Shown here in pieces: positions 25,507-42,300 of a DNA stretch of 64,000 nt (position 1 is the first letter of the stretch; every line of letters begins with the position of its first letter). The notes below the pieces were generated by a model. It made no database searches and was not told where the DNA came from. It saw nothing but the letters and a program-made list of their open reading frames with translations. Source of the DNA: Pelecanus crispus (taxonomy: Eukaryota > Chordata > Aves > Pelecaniformes > Pelecanidae); NCBI RefSeq assembly GCF_030463565.1, contig NC_134648.1, positions 13,991,806 through 14,055,805 of the forward strand. The letters run 5' to 3'. The translations under genes were made by a program, and so were the position numbers.

Positions 25507-25520
25507 CTCTCTCCCTTTCC
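25507..25520 (+). promoter_or_regulatory. 5'TOP-type transcription start of RPL27A
   Basis: The pyrimidine tract CTCTCTCCCTTTCC ends 16 bp before the ATG codon. Vertebrate ribosomal-protein mRNAs start at a C inside such a tract (5' terminal oligopyrimidine), which places them under mTOR/LARP1 translational control. The exact start base is inferred. Confidence 0.65.
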
Positions 25521-25536
25521 TGGCGCACGCGACAAG

Positions 25537-28951
<3,415 letters not shown>

Positions 28952-28978
28952 AAGCCTTTGTTTTATTCAAACTTTTTG

Positions 28979-28984
28979 AATAAA
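28979..28984 (+). terminator. Poly(A) signal of RPL27A
   Basis: AATAAA 27 bp after the stop codon, followed by TGTGTAAAATGTGCTG and a T-rich run. The short 3'UTR is typical of ribosomal-protein genes. Confidence 0.9.
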
Positions 28985-30030
28985 GACAATGTGTAAAATG
29001 TGCTGATTTACAGAAGTTTCTGATTTTTTTTTTCCCCTGACTTGTCCAGACTTAAGTCTTGCCTGCTTAGTTATTTCTGGCAGTTGTTGATTAGTGCTTT
29101 GACTGCTTCTCACTTAGGTTTTGATATTGCCTGGCTCCCGTGTCCAGCATTTGGCATTTACAAATACTTCATCGTTTTGTCTTTATGGGGTAGTAAAACA
29201 GATAAGATCTTCGTATTTGTGCAGCTCTTTCAGTTGGTAATCCTCTTTACAGCTGTCTGTGAAAAGGTGATTTCATGTTCTGTTGATGGGGATTTTTGTA
29301 CACTAAAATGACATGTAGGTGATATCTGTGGGGATACTGCTTTGGCCTTTGGGAATGAAACAGCAAGAGTGTGGACAAATAAATGCGATAGGACAATGCA
29401 AAATGGGTAGTAGTATACCAAAAATTGCTGTGCGAAAGAGACTTGGTATGGGAAATTGCTGTCAGTAAGTTTTGTGATCAATAGGCTGCTTTTTGGGATA
29501 GTGAAACAATTCTAGTCCCATTTCCACTAAGGTGGAGGATGGGAGGGAATGAAGGGGAGGTCCCTGGGAATAGCGTGGGACAGTAGGGAAGAGCTGAAAT
29601 AGGTGGGAAGAAGCAATTCAAGGTTTCTGCCTCGTTACTGCCAGACTTGGGTCGTGAGAAGCACTTCAAGCAGGTTTCTGCAGACTCTGAAGGTCTGCCC
29701 AGCAGGCAGCTTTCTCACGAGTAATGCCAGCTTTGAGCAGAATAGTGCTGTGTGGTGTGCCTCTTCGCAGCTAACAGCAGCTGTCCCTCCAGCAGAAAAA
29801 GTGATCAACGTTTTTCTCTATCAGCATTATGCGTAGAAATAAGATTTATTTTGAATTTAGTTCAACAATGGTTAAATTCTTCTTTGCTTTTTTGTGGCGT
29901 TGTTAATGAAAGGTCTTTCTAAGTTACGACTTGCGTTTGTCCCTCCAGTGCTTTGACTGCTGCTAAATGGATGACAGCTGTCTAGCCTCTGATCGAAGCC
30001 AACATACCAAATGCAGACCATTTTGATCCA
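28985..30030. other. Intergenic RPL27A-TRIM66
   Basis: About 1 kb between the RPL27A poly(A) site and the next CpG island. A poly(T) run lies at about 29022-29036. I see no exon or repeat that I can support. Confidence 0.6.
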
Positions 30031-30039
30031 TGTGCTTTT

Positions 30040-30510
30040 CAGAAACTACTGGTGTAGTGCTCCGAGTACTTTTCCACGCAGCCGTTTTCCCAGCCGACTC
30101 CTAGCGGCAGGGCCGGGGCCGCTCCAGTCGCGCATCCGTCGGGCTCCCCAGCGAGCCAGGGGCGGCTGCCGGGAGGCGCCGTGCCGGGGAAGGAGGCGCT
30201 GGGAGCGGCCAGCCCTGCCCTGCCCCTCGCCATGGCGACGGCGTCCCGCAGCCGCCGGCCCCCCGGGCAGGCCGCTTCCGCTGACGTGCGCGGCCCCTCT
30301 CCCAGCCCGGCCGGTGGGTCCCGCCTTAGTCCCGCCCCCCAGCTGTCATTCATGGCCGGGCGCGGCGGCCGTTGGGCGCGCGGGGGCGGCCGTTGGGCGC
30401 GCGGGGGCGCCCGCTGCCGAGGCGAGCGCTGTGGCGGCCGTTGGGCGCGCGCCCTGGCCTCACAGCCGTGGGGCCGCGCTGCCTCAGGGTAGCGGGCGGC
30501 GGGGGCTGTT
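30040..30510 (+). promoter_or_regulatory. CpG island, likely TRIM66 promoter and 5' exon
   Basis: About 470 bp of CpG-dense sequence with GC boxes, a CRE-like TGACGTG (about 30283-30289) and a 21-bp tandem motif. It is the only CpG island between RPL27A and the first TRIM66 coding exon 2.7 kb downstream, so it probably holds a non-coding first exon. Candidate donors such as CAGGGTAGCG near 30486 exist, but I cannot fix the exon. Some of its long open frames (up to 194 codons) are composition artefacts. Confidence 0.65.
30366..30455. repeat. 21-bp GC-rich motif, two tandem copies plus one dispersed
   Basis: The motif CGGCCGTTGGGCGCGCGGG occurs at 30366 and again exactly 21 bp later at 30387. 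A third copy, nearly identical over its first 15 or more bases (CGGCCGTTGGGCGCGCG), starts at 30435. All lie within the presumed TRIM66 promoter island. Confidence 0.9.
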
Positions 30511-33193
30511 TCCGAGGTGTAAGAGGGCTGAGTACCCACAAACAAACTGCCATTACCGGCTTGACGCGAAGCTCCTGTGAGGGCTGATAGGAAACCCCCA
30601 GGATGGCTGTCCACGATGCCCAAATAAAGGATATTCCTGTATAAAACAAGGATAAATGAGGAAGCTAAATGAAGGCCAACTCCTTAAAAGTAAAACCTCT
30701 TCCTTTTGATGTGTTTGGCTTTTTTTATTTCTGGGGTTTGTTTGGCTGATAAACATGCTTTGGTAGATGGGGATATTTTTATTCAATGTTTTCCAAATTC
30801 TTGGCAACTTGCAGTACTGCTAATGAAGCAAATTATAGACAAAACTGGTAAAGTTGATGTTAAAACATTTTAAAATGCTGTAATGAACCTCGTGTAGCAA
30901 CATCCACATTTAATGGAGGGAAGGAGACACAAAAAATCCAATTAAATCTGAGAAAAAGGAATACAGGAAATTGAAAGACTTGCAGAGAGTTTATCCCTAC
31001 AATACAGAAATTATAAAGTAATGAGAATATATCATTACAAACTTGTCTGGTATGAAATGTATTAATGCTTTACTGGAAGTTCCAGTCCCGTGACATCTGG
31101 ATGCTTCCCTTCGATTTGTGTTGGGGTGGCCGGTCTTGGTCCTGAGGCAGCTCCCCAGCGCAACGCCTTTCCTTTGCCCTCATCTGGGCTGACACACCAA
31201 AAGCCCAGCACTTCCTGTCCATTTCTGTCCTGTCCCATTACCCTCACCACACATCTCCAAATGCAATTAAGTTTATTTGTTTTTTATAATCACTGCTGCT
31301 GGTCTTGGTGTTTCCCATAGGCGTAGCCAAGTCACTGGTAATGTAGCTGCCTGAGTGCTGATTTGCATACTTGTCTCAGCAGGAAGTTTTAAACCCTTTT
31401 TATCACCCTCATCCTTCCCCCTCCTTCCAAAAAACTTGTACATAGTTTCACATCTTATGCAAAAAGCATAAATTAAAATGTATGGTAACCCACTTCTCAT
31501 TCAGCCACATGTTTGGCCTTTATGGTGATACAGCATTTCCAGTATCAGGCTTTTTTTGCACTGATTCTCTGTGCGTGGATGCTTTGGTCCTGGGCTGTGG
31601 TTTCTCTGTCTAAACAATGTGGTAGTCTAAGACCTCAACTTCCTACTGCAGAAATTACATGTTTTTGTAGGTGCTGGTTTGTCTTAGCAACAGTAGCTGC
31701 AAGAAACAATAGAGATGGAGTGAGCTGAGAAGCTGTGCTGCCCTAATGACATTTGCCTCGGATGGTTGATGAAGATGCACTGTAAAAAGTGAGCTCATAT
31801 AATAAGCACTGATATAATGATTATTAGTTAAACCACAGGTACAATTACTACAGCTCACTTCTAAAGGGACCTCTAGTTTTGAAATTACAATCATAAGTTT
31901 TAGTGGTAGGTCTGGATTTGTCTAAGTGAATTCAGTAAAATTGGTGGATACTACCTATTTTCATTTGTTCCTAGAATGGGTCTTGGGTATGACATATGAA
32001 GCAGACTTTAACATATGGTCCTTTTTTTCTAAAATATTTTAAATAGCAATGACTTCAGAATGCAACACTTAAAAAATTTCTGTTTGTGAATTTCTGAGAT
32101 ATTCACAATTTTTCTGCACTGTAGGAAAAAATAAAAAAAAAGAGGACCTGCTTTACTAACCATTTCAACTGGAATCTGCCCCGAGGCAGAATCCCTCAAG
32201 AGTATACATAGTCCTAAGATTAGAGCTGCTGCTTTTCTGTGCTGGGGAAATCTGAAGATCGTAGCTACAGATTATGTACTGTTGATAGCAAGGCCACCAT
32301 GCCAAGGCAGTGGGCAGCTACATGGGGCTCTGGCCCCAGGAGGTTCGGTCAGCTGGAAGGGTGATTCCAGGGGGGACGAGACTGTATTTGCTTTTCCTCC
32401 TCTGATGCAACTTGCAAAAGTTTCCCTTTGCAGGCTGTATCTGCTCAACATCTCTCAAATCTCGGAATCAAGGATGGAACATGAACTGCAAAACTCTCAA
32501 TTTACCTTGGGGAGGTTAGGTTGGCAGGAGGAACACTGTCCTGCTTGTGGGAAGCTCAGGTTTGGTCTATAATTTGATCTGTGGTCATCCTGACAGTTGA
32601 AATTTGATTACTGCAAAGTGCATTTTATTAAAGTTCTATAAAGAAGATTGGCAGAAGATGCTGTACATTTATCAAGGCAGCTTTCTAACATGCACTGCTG
32701 AAATGATGGATGTATGATCAGTTATGCTTATTATTTGCTTTACCTGAAAACTGTAGAATATTGAGGTGAAATTGTAAGAACAGTCAGAGAATATCGTCAT
32801 TTTTATCGCACAGTTTCAGTGCTTCTAGCAGGAAATGTACGGCATGTGACAATTCAGCCTGGTAACGGCTTTGTAAGTAGATCAATAGAACAGATTACTT
32901 CAGTTTTTACAGAAGTTGCAAGTACTATAGAGAGATAGTGGGATCATGGTTTGTAAACCTTAAACCACACTTTCCTGCACAACAATCTGCAAAGATATTC
33001 TTTTTTGTAAAGCAGGTACGTGATTTTCAGCTGCAAGGAACTTCCTCTTTCTTCACAAGGACTAAATAAATGTTGTTTCTGAGAATGCGCATCCCGCTGT
33101 TGCCTTCTAGTTTGCGCTTGTGTAATCAAGTGGTTTGTTAAGTGAAGGGGTGGTCATGAGCCATTTTGTGACTCTTTGTGTTTTCGATGTCAG
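30511..33193 (+). other. TRIM66 5' intron (presumed)
   Basis: Ordinary AT-rich sequence between the CpG island and the first coding exon. I see no conserved exon, RNA gene or recognisable repeat. Intron status depends on the CpG island being the TRIM66 promoter. Confidence 0.5.
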
Positions 33194-33375
33194 ACTTCAG
33201 CCAACAGAAATGGAGACCCTGGACCTGTTGAGGAATTGTTTGGTGTGCAAATGGGATCTGCGGAGGAGAAACCCCAGAATACTACCTTGCCTTCATTCCT
33301 TCTGTAAGGACTGTCTTCCGGATCTGATTCAAGGATATAGCTGTATTCCCACTGAGTATGAAGTCCTATACGAAG
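33194..33375 (+). CDS. TRIM66: TRIM66 exon: start codon and first RING half
   Basis: The acceptor TGTTTTCGATGTCAG ends at 33193. After a 16-nt leader, the ATG at 33210 opens [20 protein letters not shown], then [20 protein letters not shown]. The coding part of this exon is 33210-33375. It supplies six of the eight RING zinc ligands. The donor is GTAATA. An upstream in-frame ATG at 33135 would lie before the acceptor and is less likely. The frame ends one base into a Gly codon, completed by the next exon 11 kb away. Confidence 0.88.
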
Positions 33376-36300
33376 GTAATATTTAAGAATCTCTGGCTTG
33401 TGCTCTTTGTATTACAGGATTATAAAAATGGATTGAGAAGTACTTTCTGTAGCTATTCCTTTACAGCACTACTTTAAAAGAATAAACTAGAAGACTCAAG
33501 ATTTGTATGAGCAGAGGGTGGATTGGGAACAAGCCTCCATTATGTTTTTCATCCAACAGCAATGTTCTGACGAGAAATTTCAGCCAGGCAACATTTAATA
33601 TTTTCCAGAATGGGCTAAGTTTCAGTTACCAAATGTGACGTTATGAGTATTTGATTTGCTTAGCTTAATAAATGAATAAATGCTACAAGGTAGTTTCTAG
33701 GCTACATCTTTATCCAATCTTCTGGACATGTTGGACCTTTCTGTGGTACTGGTTGTGGTGATAGTTTTATTCTTCCTTCTCGCCCCCTTCCACGCCTGCC
33801 CCCCCAACACAAAAACATCCGGTTCTTTGTTCCTAACAGAGGTCATAATAATTGTTATTAGAATATGTGTGCTGTGGTGCACTGAAACTCTTCCTTTTAT
33901 CTCATTGTAAATGTGGTTTCTCTCTATCTGAACCCTTCTGACTGTAGGCTATACTGTAACTCACCCTAACAAGCTGAGTAAACTAGTGAGGACGAGAAGC
34001 ATTTTGTGACGGTGGCTTTTGACATCCTGAAGTTATTTGTACAGTTTTTGCTAGTGATGTTAATAGAAAATATGTAACTTTTTTTGAATAAGACAGGACT
34101 TAGATCACAGAATACAGTCGTTTTAACTGAATGAGTCTTAATTGCCATGGGGAAGCATTCCAGACTCATTACTAATTTATAAGAAGAGCAAAGGCATGTA
34201 GATTACTTGTAGTTTCACAGGCTTTGAACTTCAGATGAAGAAGAGGCATCATTTATTATCTCTTCCATAGCAGATTTTAGAAACATGGAGGAAGAGAAGA
34301 TACCTTCCCTGAGGTGATGGTAATCTGAATTGACAAGATAACCTAAGTTAGACAACTTCAGGTTTGAGAACAAATGGAAACAGTGTTAGGAGATTGCTGT
34401 TGAAAGGCTAGCAAAACACAAAAGATAAAGGAAAAGGGAACAACTTAATGGCAAAGGAGAAAGGCTATTCATGCATAGGGTACAGACAGAAAAAGATATA
34501 AAGGTAGGAGAAGACAGAGAGCAAAGCAGTCATTTCAAGTAAATGTCTCCTTAAAATTTTTAATGCCTTTAAGTGGGCTTAAAGTCTGATGGACCTACTT
34601 TATAATAAAATGCTGTTGAAAACAACTGCTCCATTACTCTTTATGTATTCTTGTTTGACATCTAAGCCGTTCTTCTCTCCTCCTTGTTTCCATTTGCCAA
34701 GTGGAAAAGTGAATATATACCACTTGGTGATCTTGGAGGAAGTGCAGCTAGAGGTTCTCATGAGTTGTTAAAATATTAGATAGTTCTTCAAGCTCCTAAG
34801 TGGATCGGGAATTATTTGTCTATAGTAAATTGGAACAAATACTAGTTTATTTCTGTATTCTTGAAGTTTCTCTGTTTACTTCCTCATCCTCTTGTAGATA
34901 GGGAACTTCTATGAGAAAGAGCAAGATAAAAGAAATAATGAACAGTGATGACCCAGTAAATTAAGTGAGATACCAGGTGCAGAGACTCAGTTAATAAATG
35001 AGCAAGGAGAGCAGCAAAACCAAAACATCTGTGTCTCTTATTTAAGTCAATGACAGAAACTGCAACCACTATGGGTCAGCCAGGATAAATTTGTGAAATC
35101 TTCTGATGGTGTGATGCTAAGCATAGCTTGTCTTATCTGCAGCGATTGCTGCGTTATGGGCAGTACGACACAAACTCAATTTTCAGTGTTATCTTTAAGT
35201 ATGATCATATATAAGTGCCAATGATAAACTGTAAATACAAGTGCTAAACCATTTTAGCTGAGTAAGCATGAAATACTGGCAGTAAGAAAAATGTGTTCCT
35301 TGCTCACTATGGATTCTTTAAGCAAAATATAAGAATGGAAGAAGTGAATATATTTCCAAGTGAAGTCAATCTGATATTTGCTAAAAAAAGCATACTTGAA
35401 TTTGTGGTTTTTGGTATGCTTTACTATAAACAGTACTATACTAACATAAAGCTCTTCTAGTTTATTGTTGTTGTATTAAGATTGCTGAGAAGATGGAGGT
35501 AAGTGATCCTGACATTTGCTGGGGGTTAATGTTGGAAACTTACTTTTATACCTGTATGTGCTTAAGATGACTCATGAATGCAAGCTCTGAGATAGCCAGA
35601 GCTTTTATGGAAAACCTGTGTACACATCAGAATTTATTCAAAGCTGTGATAACTAAGAGTTTTGAAGCAATTTGAGTGGAAAAAGAAAATTATCTTTGCG
35701 AGTTTGGCTCCTACATATGCTTTTTATATGAAGGGGACTTTAAGATTCTCAGTCTTTCTTTACTTTTTCTGCAGGCCAGTGTCACTTTCCTTATTTTATT
35801 CCCTCTCTTCATGTGACGGAGAATCCGCATTCTTCTGTGCAGATCTGCATGTTGTATGCTTCCAGTCTGTTTAGCGCATGGGAAGGAATAATTTTAAAGA
35901 GAGGGATTGGGAAGAAAAAGAAAGGGAAAATCCCCCTATCTCCAGAGATGGAAATCTCTCAGATGAGGACTTCCCTAGGTTCCTACCTGTGTGAATTGCC
36001 ACTCACAGTACAATGTGAAAACATAGAAAACTGGTTCTTGTATGCTGCCTTGGCTTCTTGGGTCTGGCTCTTTCTCACTGAGTTCTGAATATATTCAAAA
36101 CCAGATTCATCCAGGTTCCTGTGCTTATCCCTCCCTTCTGAATTGGAGGTGGGTGCCAAAATAAATTCCCATTTATCTGCAAATCTTCCTCTCCATAAGA
36201 TGGTCAATTATTTAAATTGTTTTAGTGATTTAAATATCACCAACATATTAATTTCAAAAGTAGCTAAATGAGGACCAGTGGAGGTGCGTTGTTGTGAGAA

Positions 36301-39300
36301 GTTTGTGTTTTTGCAAGACTGTCTCAGCTCAAGGGTTGGGTTTGGGGTTTTTTTCCCTTAAAAAAAAATCGCAGGTAATCACTGCTCAGTCACAGTTTAG
36401 ACCCCTGAGAACAAGGCAGATCAGGAAAGATGTACTGGAACACCTTGCAGATTTCTGCTAACTGATATTAAGCCCTGGTATTATTTACATTTTGTGACTG
36501 GATTGGGTAATTTTGTCTAACCTGTGAGTTACACTTTATGTTTGTAAAATGTGATTAGTAGTTGCCCAGCTTTGTAAATTGCTTTGGGAAGTGGTAGATT
36601 TAATTGTATCATGTTTTTGTATTGAATTGTGTGTTGAGCTATTTTTTCTGAAATTCTGTTTTAAAAATGTGCTTTGCCCTTTTGTGCTTCTCTAGGTTGG
36701 ATAGCAAAAATTAATGGAAAATGACTGCATAATTTCTATCCACATTCTGTGCATAAGTCAAAAACTGTCCACACTTGTGTTATGTTAGCTTCCCACATGC
36801 AAGATAGGGTCTAAGATCCCCACTTAAATGCCAAGAAATGTAACAGGGTTATGTATCAGAGAAATGCAAACTGATCAGATAAAACTAAGAGAAAACAGAC
36901 TATTAAAGAGAACAAATGTGACTTCAACTGTTGACAGATGTCCACTTGCTGCATTTTATTATTTCCAGCTGAAAATATACAGTTTTCTTTAGCTTGTAAG
37001 GTAGGTGCAATATATAACCATGGATCCCTAATTGTGAATGCTTGTTAGCAAAGCACGTCAAAACTCAGTCAAGCGTTGGTCACACTTGCATTTAATGTGT
37101 TCTGGGATATCTTCAAAGGGGGTTATTTCAAGAAAAAGATCGAGTTCTAGGACTCCTTTGGCTCTAGGTTCATTTTCAGTATGGTGTTTTGGCATAAGGA
37201 GTATCTTGTACTGGCTTAAGGAGGCTCCAGGTGTCAACACATGGTGCATTATCTTGTACTAAGTCTGTATGTTAAAACAAAAAAAAAGAAATGCACATCT
37301 GCAGAGTTCTTTAAACCATATTTAGGCTTACAGTGGAGTACAGTTTGGCCACCTCGGTATTACAGCTGTTATATCTCCAGGACCCAAATAACCTTGTTTT
37401 GATGCAATCATATAAGGCAAGTGATGCAATGCATCACGTCTATTAATTCTGAAGAATACCCATTTGCTTTAATTAGATCCACTTAACACCAAATACATGT
37501 ATTATTTCTAAAAAGGGAAGTAGAAAGGTAATTCTAAAGAGGGAAACTGTTTATCATGTATATATTTAGTCATCTTAAAATGGATTTAAAGTTCCTCAGC
37601 CCTTCTCACGCTGTTGTTCAGCTGCTAGATCCAAAAGGCAAGTGAAACAATGGGGGGTTTAGTTATATAAATATGAAGCTGTAGAGTGGGAGGTTGTCTT
37701 CAGAACTGTTTCCTATAACCTATAATTGGGTCTCCAAGGAAGCGTAAATTATGCCTGCAGCTTGAGCTGTAGCTAATGCTCTTTGAGAATAATTATTCTG
37801 ATGGTTGTTGGAGGAGAAAGAGCGGAGGAATAGGTGCAACATGTGGACAGCAAGTATAAATGTGGTGTGTATGATAGCTCCACTGTTTGTTTCTTTATGC
37901 TAATCAATTCTCATTATAATAGTGGGTTAATTAACTGCATTGATTTATTTCTGAGACCACCAGCTTGAGGGTTCTCTCTGTTTAAACCTGACCAGACTGG
38001 AAGACCTTGAAACAAAACTGCAAGCTGCGGCTTTTGATGTTCAAAAGGTCTTTGTACTCAGTTTCCATACGTGGTGGAGAGGTTACAGTTTGCACTTTCA
38101 GAAGTGATTGCTGCCAATTATCCACAGCTCTGTCACTTACAAATTAGATTTCTACAATATAGGTGGAGTAAAAGCTTGAGAGCACTCAGAAATTTTACTT
38201 CTTTATTTGTGCTTCTTTAAAGGAGCACTCTGTATGAGGGTCACTACCTTGAAGTCTGCTTGCTATTCCCTGGGTCTGATGCAGTGTGGCAACTTTCATT
38301 AACAGAAATGAAAGTGCTGTGGGATGTGAGACATCTGACCTGTGGGGAGCTAGGGCTTGAACAGTGTATGGCAGAACCTTGTTGTTTTCCTGAAAGCTGA
38401 TTTTGGATGGCCCAGGTGTGGAGTTGGAGTGTCCAGACTGGGTATCTGTGTCTGACTACTGGATCCACTGCCTTTGAATTTCCATTTTCCCCAACCTTCT
38501 GTCTAGTTACTATTGCTGATGGGAGTGTGAGAGTGGAAATAAACACATGGTTTATGAAAAAGGGCTGCAAACCAGTTCAGCAAAGTAAACATCTGCAGCT
38601 GAAGCTTCTCAGGCCTCAGAAATGTGTGTATATAAACATAACACACACACAGAGATATGTCTGTCTGCATGTTGCTTTCTAGTGCTGGTGGCTTTTGTGG
38701 TGGTGTTCAGGTGCATTAGCCTACTATGGATAGTTAAAGGAGTAGTGCAGCCCTGGAAGGATGTAGGTGTAGAACTATTTCTCCACATCCCTCACGCGAT
38801 GAAACTTCATGGGAGTCTGTTCAATACAATGTGGTTTTCAGTGATTGTTCAGTACTAGCTGATAATTCAAATACACTGAGAATAGCTTATATGTGGTTTA
38901 TCCTGCATTTGATTCTGAAATAGGGTTTTATTCTGCGTACCACAATGAAACGGGGCTTAAATCCAACATTAGGATCCTTGCTAGCATTTCTAAATTCATG
39001 GTCATCTCTTTAGCAGTTAAATGTGATGTCATAAATAATGATTTCAAATGATAAACAGCAGGAGGCAATGAACTGCTAAAAAATAATTTATGCAAATTTT
39101 CCTACCTCCTTCCGACCCATATAATTTCCTTACGAAAATAGAGCATGTCAACAGCTCTCTTAGCTTTTTGCTACTTCTAGAGGTTTTGATGACAGTAATG
39201 GACTTCATTTGGGCATCACAATTTCACCATAGCTGAATTTGGCTCCTGATCTCTTAATATGTAAACTGTTGCTTGAATCCTGTAATTCCATGTTGAATTG

Positions 39301-42300
39301 CTATTTAGATCCAGAAATTGCATCATTCTCATACGTACAAACAGTGAGTCTCTAGGGCTTCTGAATACTCTTCCCTTCACCCACAGTGCTGTAATAATGA
39401 TATATTTAAATGAGCTGTCTGCAAAGTACAGGTTCTTAAAACAAATTAACAATGTTGTTTAGAGGCAGTGGTAAGGTAGGAAGGCAAGAAAAATATTTAG
39501 GGAATGGTCTGCAAAATGTACCGTGGGAGTGAATGGTGGTGTAAGACCTGCTGCTACCTGGAGCTGGAAAAGCTCTTCTCCTTCCTTCTGCACGCTTGCT
39601 CCAGGTTACTCTGAGGACTGAGCGAAGACCCAGGCAAAAAGGGAAGTAGGATGCTGCTATTCATTCTCACTATGGGATTTTTATTCCACCGCTTCAGGAA
39701 AAATACAACCAAGGCAAGTTAACAGAGGCCTGAATGAATCTGAGAGGCAAGGGCAAGAAAGAAGGCGTGAGGAAAAAAAAATATGCACCTTGTAGTGGCC
39801 CAGTACATCTTTCTGCCCTGCCGATTTGCCAGCATTTCTGGCTGAAAAGGGGGAGCAGCTCCACATAGTCCGTGAAAGGTGTATGTCTGCAGTACAGCAA
39901 AGTCTGATTCCAGGGAGCACACTGTGTGTGCCGTTCTGCTTAATAACCACCCGCTCCCTGACACAAGTGACTGTGTGTGTAGCTTTCTAAGAGACTCTTT
40001 ATCCAGAGGACAGGTAAGAGGTTTCTAGGAAATTGTACTTTACTGGTGATTTGCACTCTGAGCACGAGCACAGCATAGTGCACTTGCTTTGTATTGTTGC
40101 AGTAGCTGCTGCTTGTGGCTATTTGTAAATATGTATGCAAGGTTTGCTTAATTTCAGGGTAATTGCTTCACAAGCCATTCCGTAGTGTATTTATTATGCC
40201 AAGCTATCATTAGATTCCTTTGGGAATTTGTATTGAAACAGGTTGGGAGATTTCCAGGGAGCACAGGTTTTTATTAAATGGGAAAGGAATCAAGTAAGAA
40301 GCCCAATTAGCTGAACAAGTTGTGATCTCTGAAGCTACCACATTCAGGGAATCCCTCTTTTAGCAAGATGCAAATCCATCTCCTGTGCTTTTAATAAAGT
40401 CTTAAATATAGAATTCAGTATTAGGACAGGCGAGAAGGTGCTTACTGATTAGTCCTGCTGTGAGTAGGAGACTACTTCCAATACAGTATTGCCATGGAGT
40501 CCCCATTATTTTTCCTGTTAACCATTATGCTCTTTGTTCTGGTTTTTTTTTTTTTTTTTTAAGCTGAGGGCTATACATGTCTTACGTTCATCTCAAAGTT
40601 TCAGATTTGAAATCATTATAATTCACAGTTACTTGGATGTTTAAGACACACTTTGGCATTTACACAATAAGAGCTGTACTTGATGATCTGTGGCAGTGAG
40701 TCTAATACAAAGTTCTGACCTGTGTGTGTGCGACTCACTGCACGTGTATCTCTGGAACAACACTGATTTCAATAGCATAACTTGGATCTAAAACCTGGGA
40801 AAAAAATTGTCCCATGGCATCCACGACATCACTTTTAGATATCCCCTAATATTAATCAGCAGTAATGTCATCGACCTCCAAAGTCATGACTGTTCCATAT
40901 TTCTTAATACCACTGCATTTCTCAATACGTATAAGGAGGCTTTTGTGCAGAACTGAAATCCATGCGTGATGTACGTTTTCTTAAGGTGAAAATTATTGAA
41001 GTTTTCTTCGAATACATTTAAAAACATTAAAAAGACTGTCTTGCCTATTGTCAAATTAATGCATTCTTTATACAATGTATTTTATACTTCACTGGTTTGT
41101 AAAAAATTAGCAGAATCTAAAGTTCACATGAACGCCTCTGAGCCCATGAGCATTCCATTAAATATCATTCAGTTGGTATAATTTGATTTAACATTCTGCA
41201 TTAACTGAATAGTATTGGAATGTAATAAAATAGTAACTTCAATATTAACTTTTTTTACCTTATTTGGTGTGTAGACAGAAGTTGTCCTTGCTATGGCAAA
41301 GTCCTGAGCACTGCTTTTGTTTCCCAGTAAGCAGCTGCTTCCAGAAATGTTTTGGGTAAGACTGTGTGCTCACCCATATGGCATGTAGATGAAGGAATAA
41401 CTGTGAGAGTCATGCATTTCTTACTTCAAAAAGTAACCTGTTGATAATTTCCCCTTTGGTCAATTTACAGCATATTATGTAGTCTCAGTATGGAGGTTTT
41501 CCCTCTGCATTAGCCAGATCAAGAACTGGCACTGCTTGGGCAATGCTGTTATAGGAGGAAGAAACTGATTCAAAGTCTCAAAGGGCTAGAGGGGATTCCC
41601 TGTAAAGTCAGTAGATGGTTTCCTATTGACTGCACGAAGAATTAGAACATGTCCCATGAGACTTATCTGAGAAGCTGCTTGCAAAGTAGGTATTTTGCTT
41701 CCTAGCTTATCCATCAAAATGTATCTGTCTTTTTATTTCTGCTGCTATTGTAACTGTGTTTCTTTGTAAGGTGCTCACAGGGAAACTTGAAAACTCTTTC
41801 ACCTTCTAGGAATTAGCACTACAACTCACTGGTGCTTGTGGTATGCATCATTTACAAGGAGTAGGAGGGCACTGTCTGTATAACACATCTTGTCTTAGGT
41901 ACTGCAGTGCTTCTACTGTTTTTACACTTCTCTAGAGAACTGAGCTGTTAACTGATATCTAAAAGACACACACAACCATAATTTGGGAAAACATGGAGAA
42001 GTTTCAGTGTGACTAATGTAAAAGCATTCTGTTGTCCTAGGGTGTAACATATGAAGGTGATTAGCTACAAATATTGTAGGTAAATAAGATACCTTTTCAG
42101 CTGTGCTCCTTATATTAAGGATTCAAAGTAGAGGAAGAGTTTAAAAGACTTCTACAGCTTTCTGCCATCACAGGCATCTTTATCAGATTAATTTTTAGCC
42201 TTTTTGTAACTCCTGTCACCAGGACACACTTAAACAAGACTCAAGTTGCATGCCCAGAAGACGAGCAAAGCACTGGCAATTGCTTGCATTGCCCTTTCCC

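Noticed and set aside
30011-30623. Open frames of 189 and 194 codons over the 30-kb CpG island
   Set aside because: Same cause: low stop-codon density and repetitive Arg/Pro-rich translation, present on both strands.
33135-33209. Upstream in-frame ATG extending TRIM66
   Set aside because: A good splice acceptor ends at 33193, inside this extension. The sequence before it has no similarity to TRIM proteins, so the ATG at 33210 is preferred.
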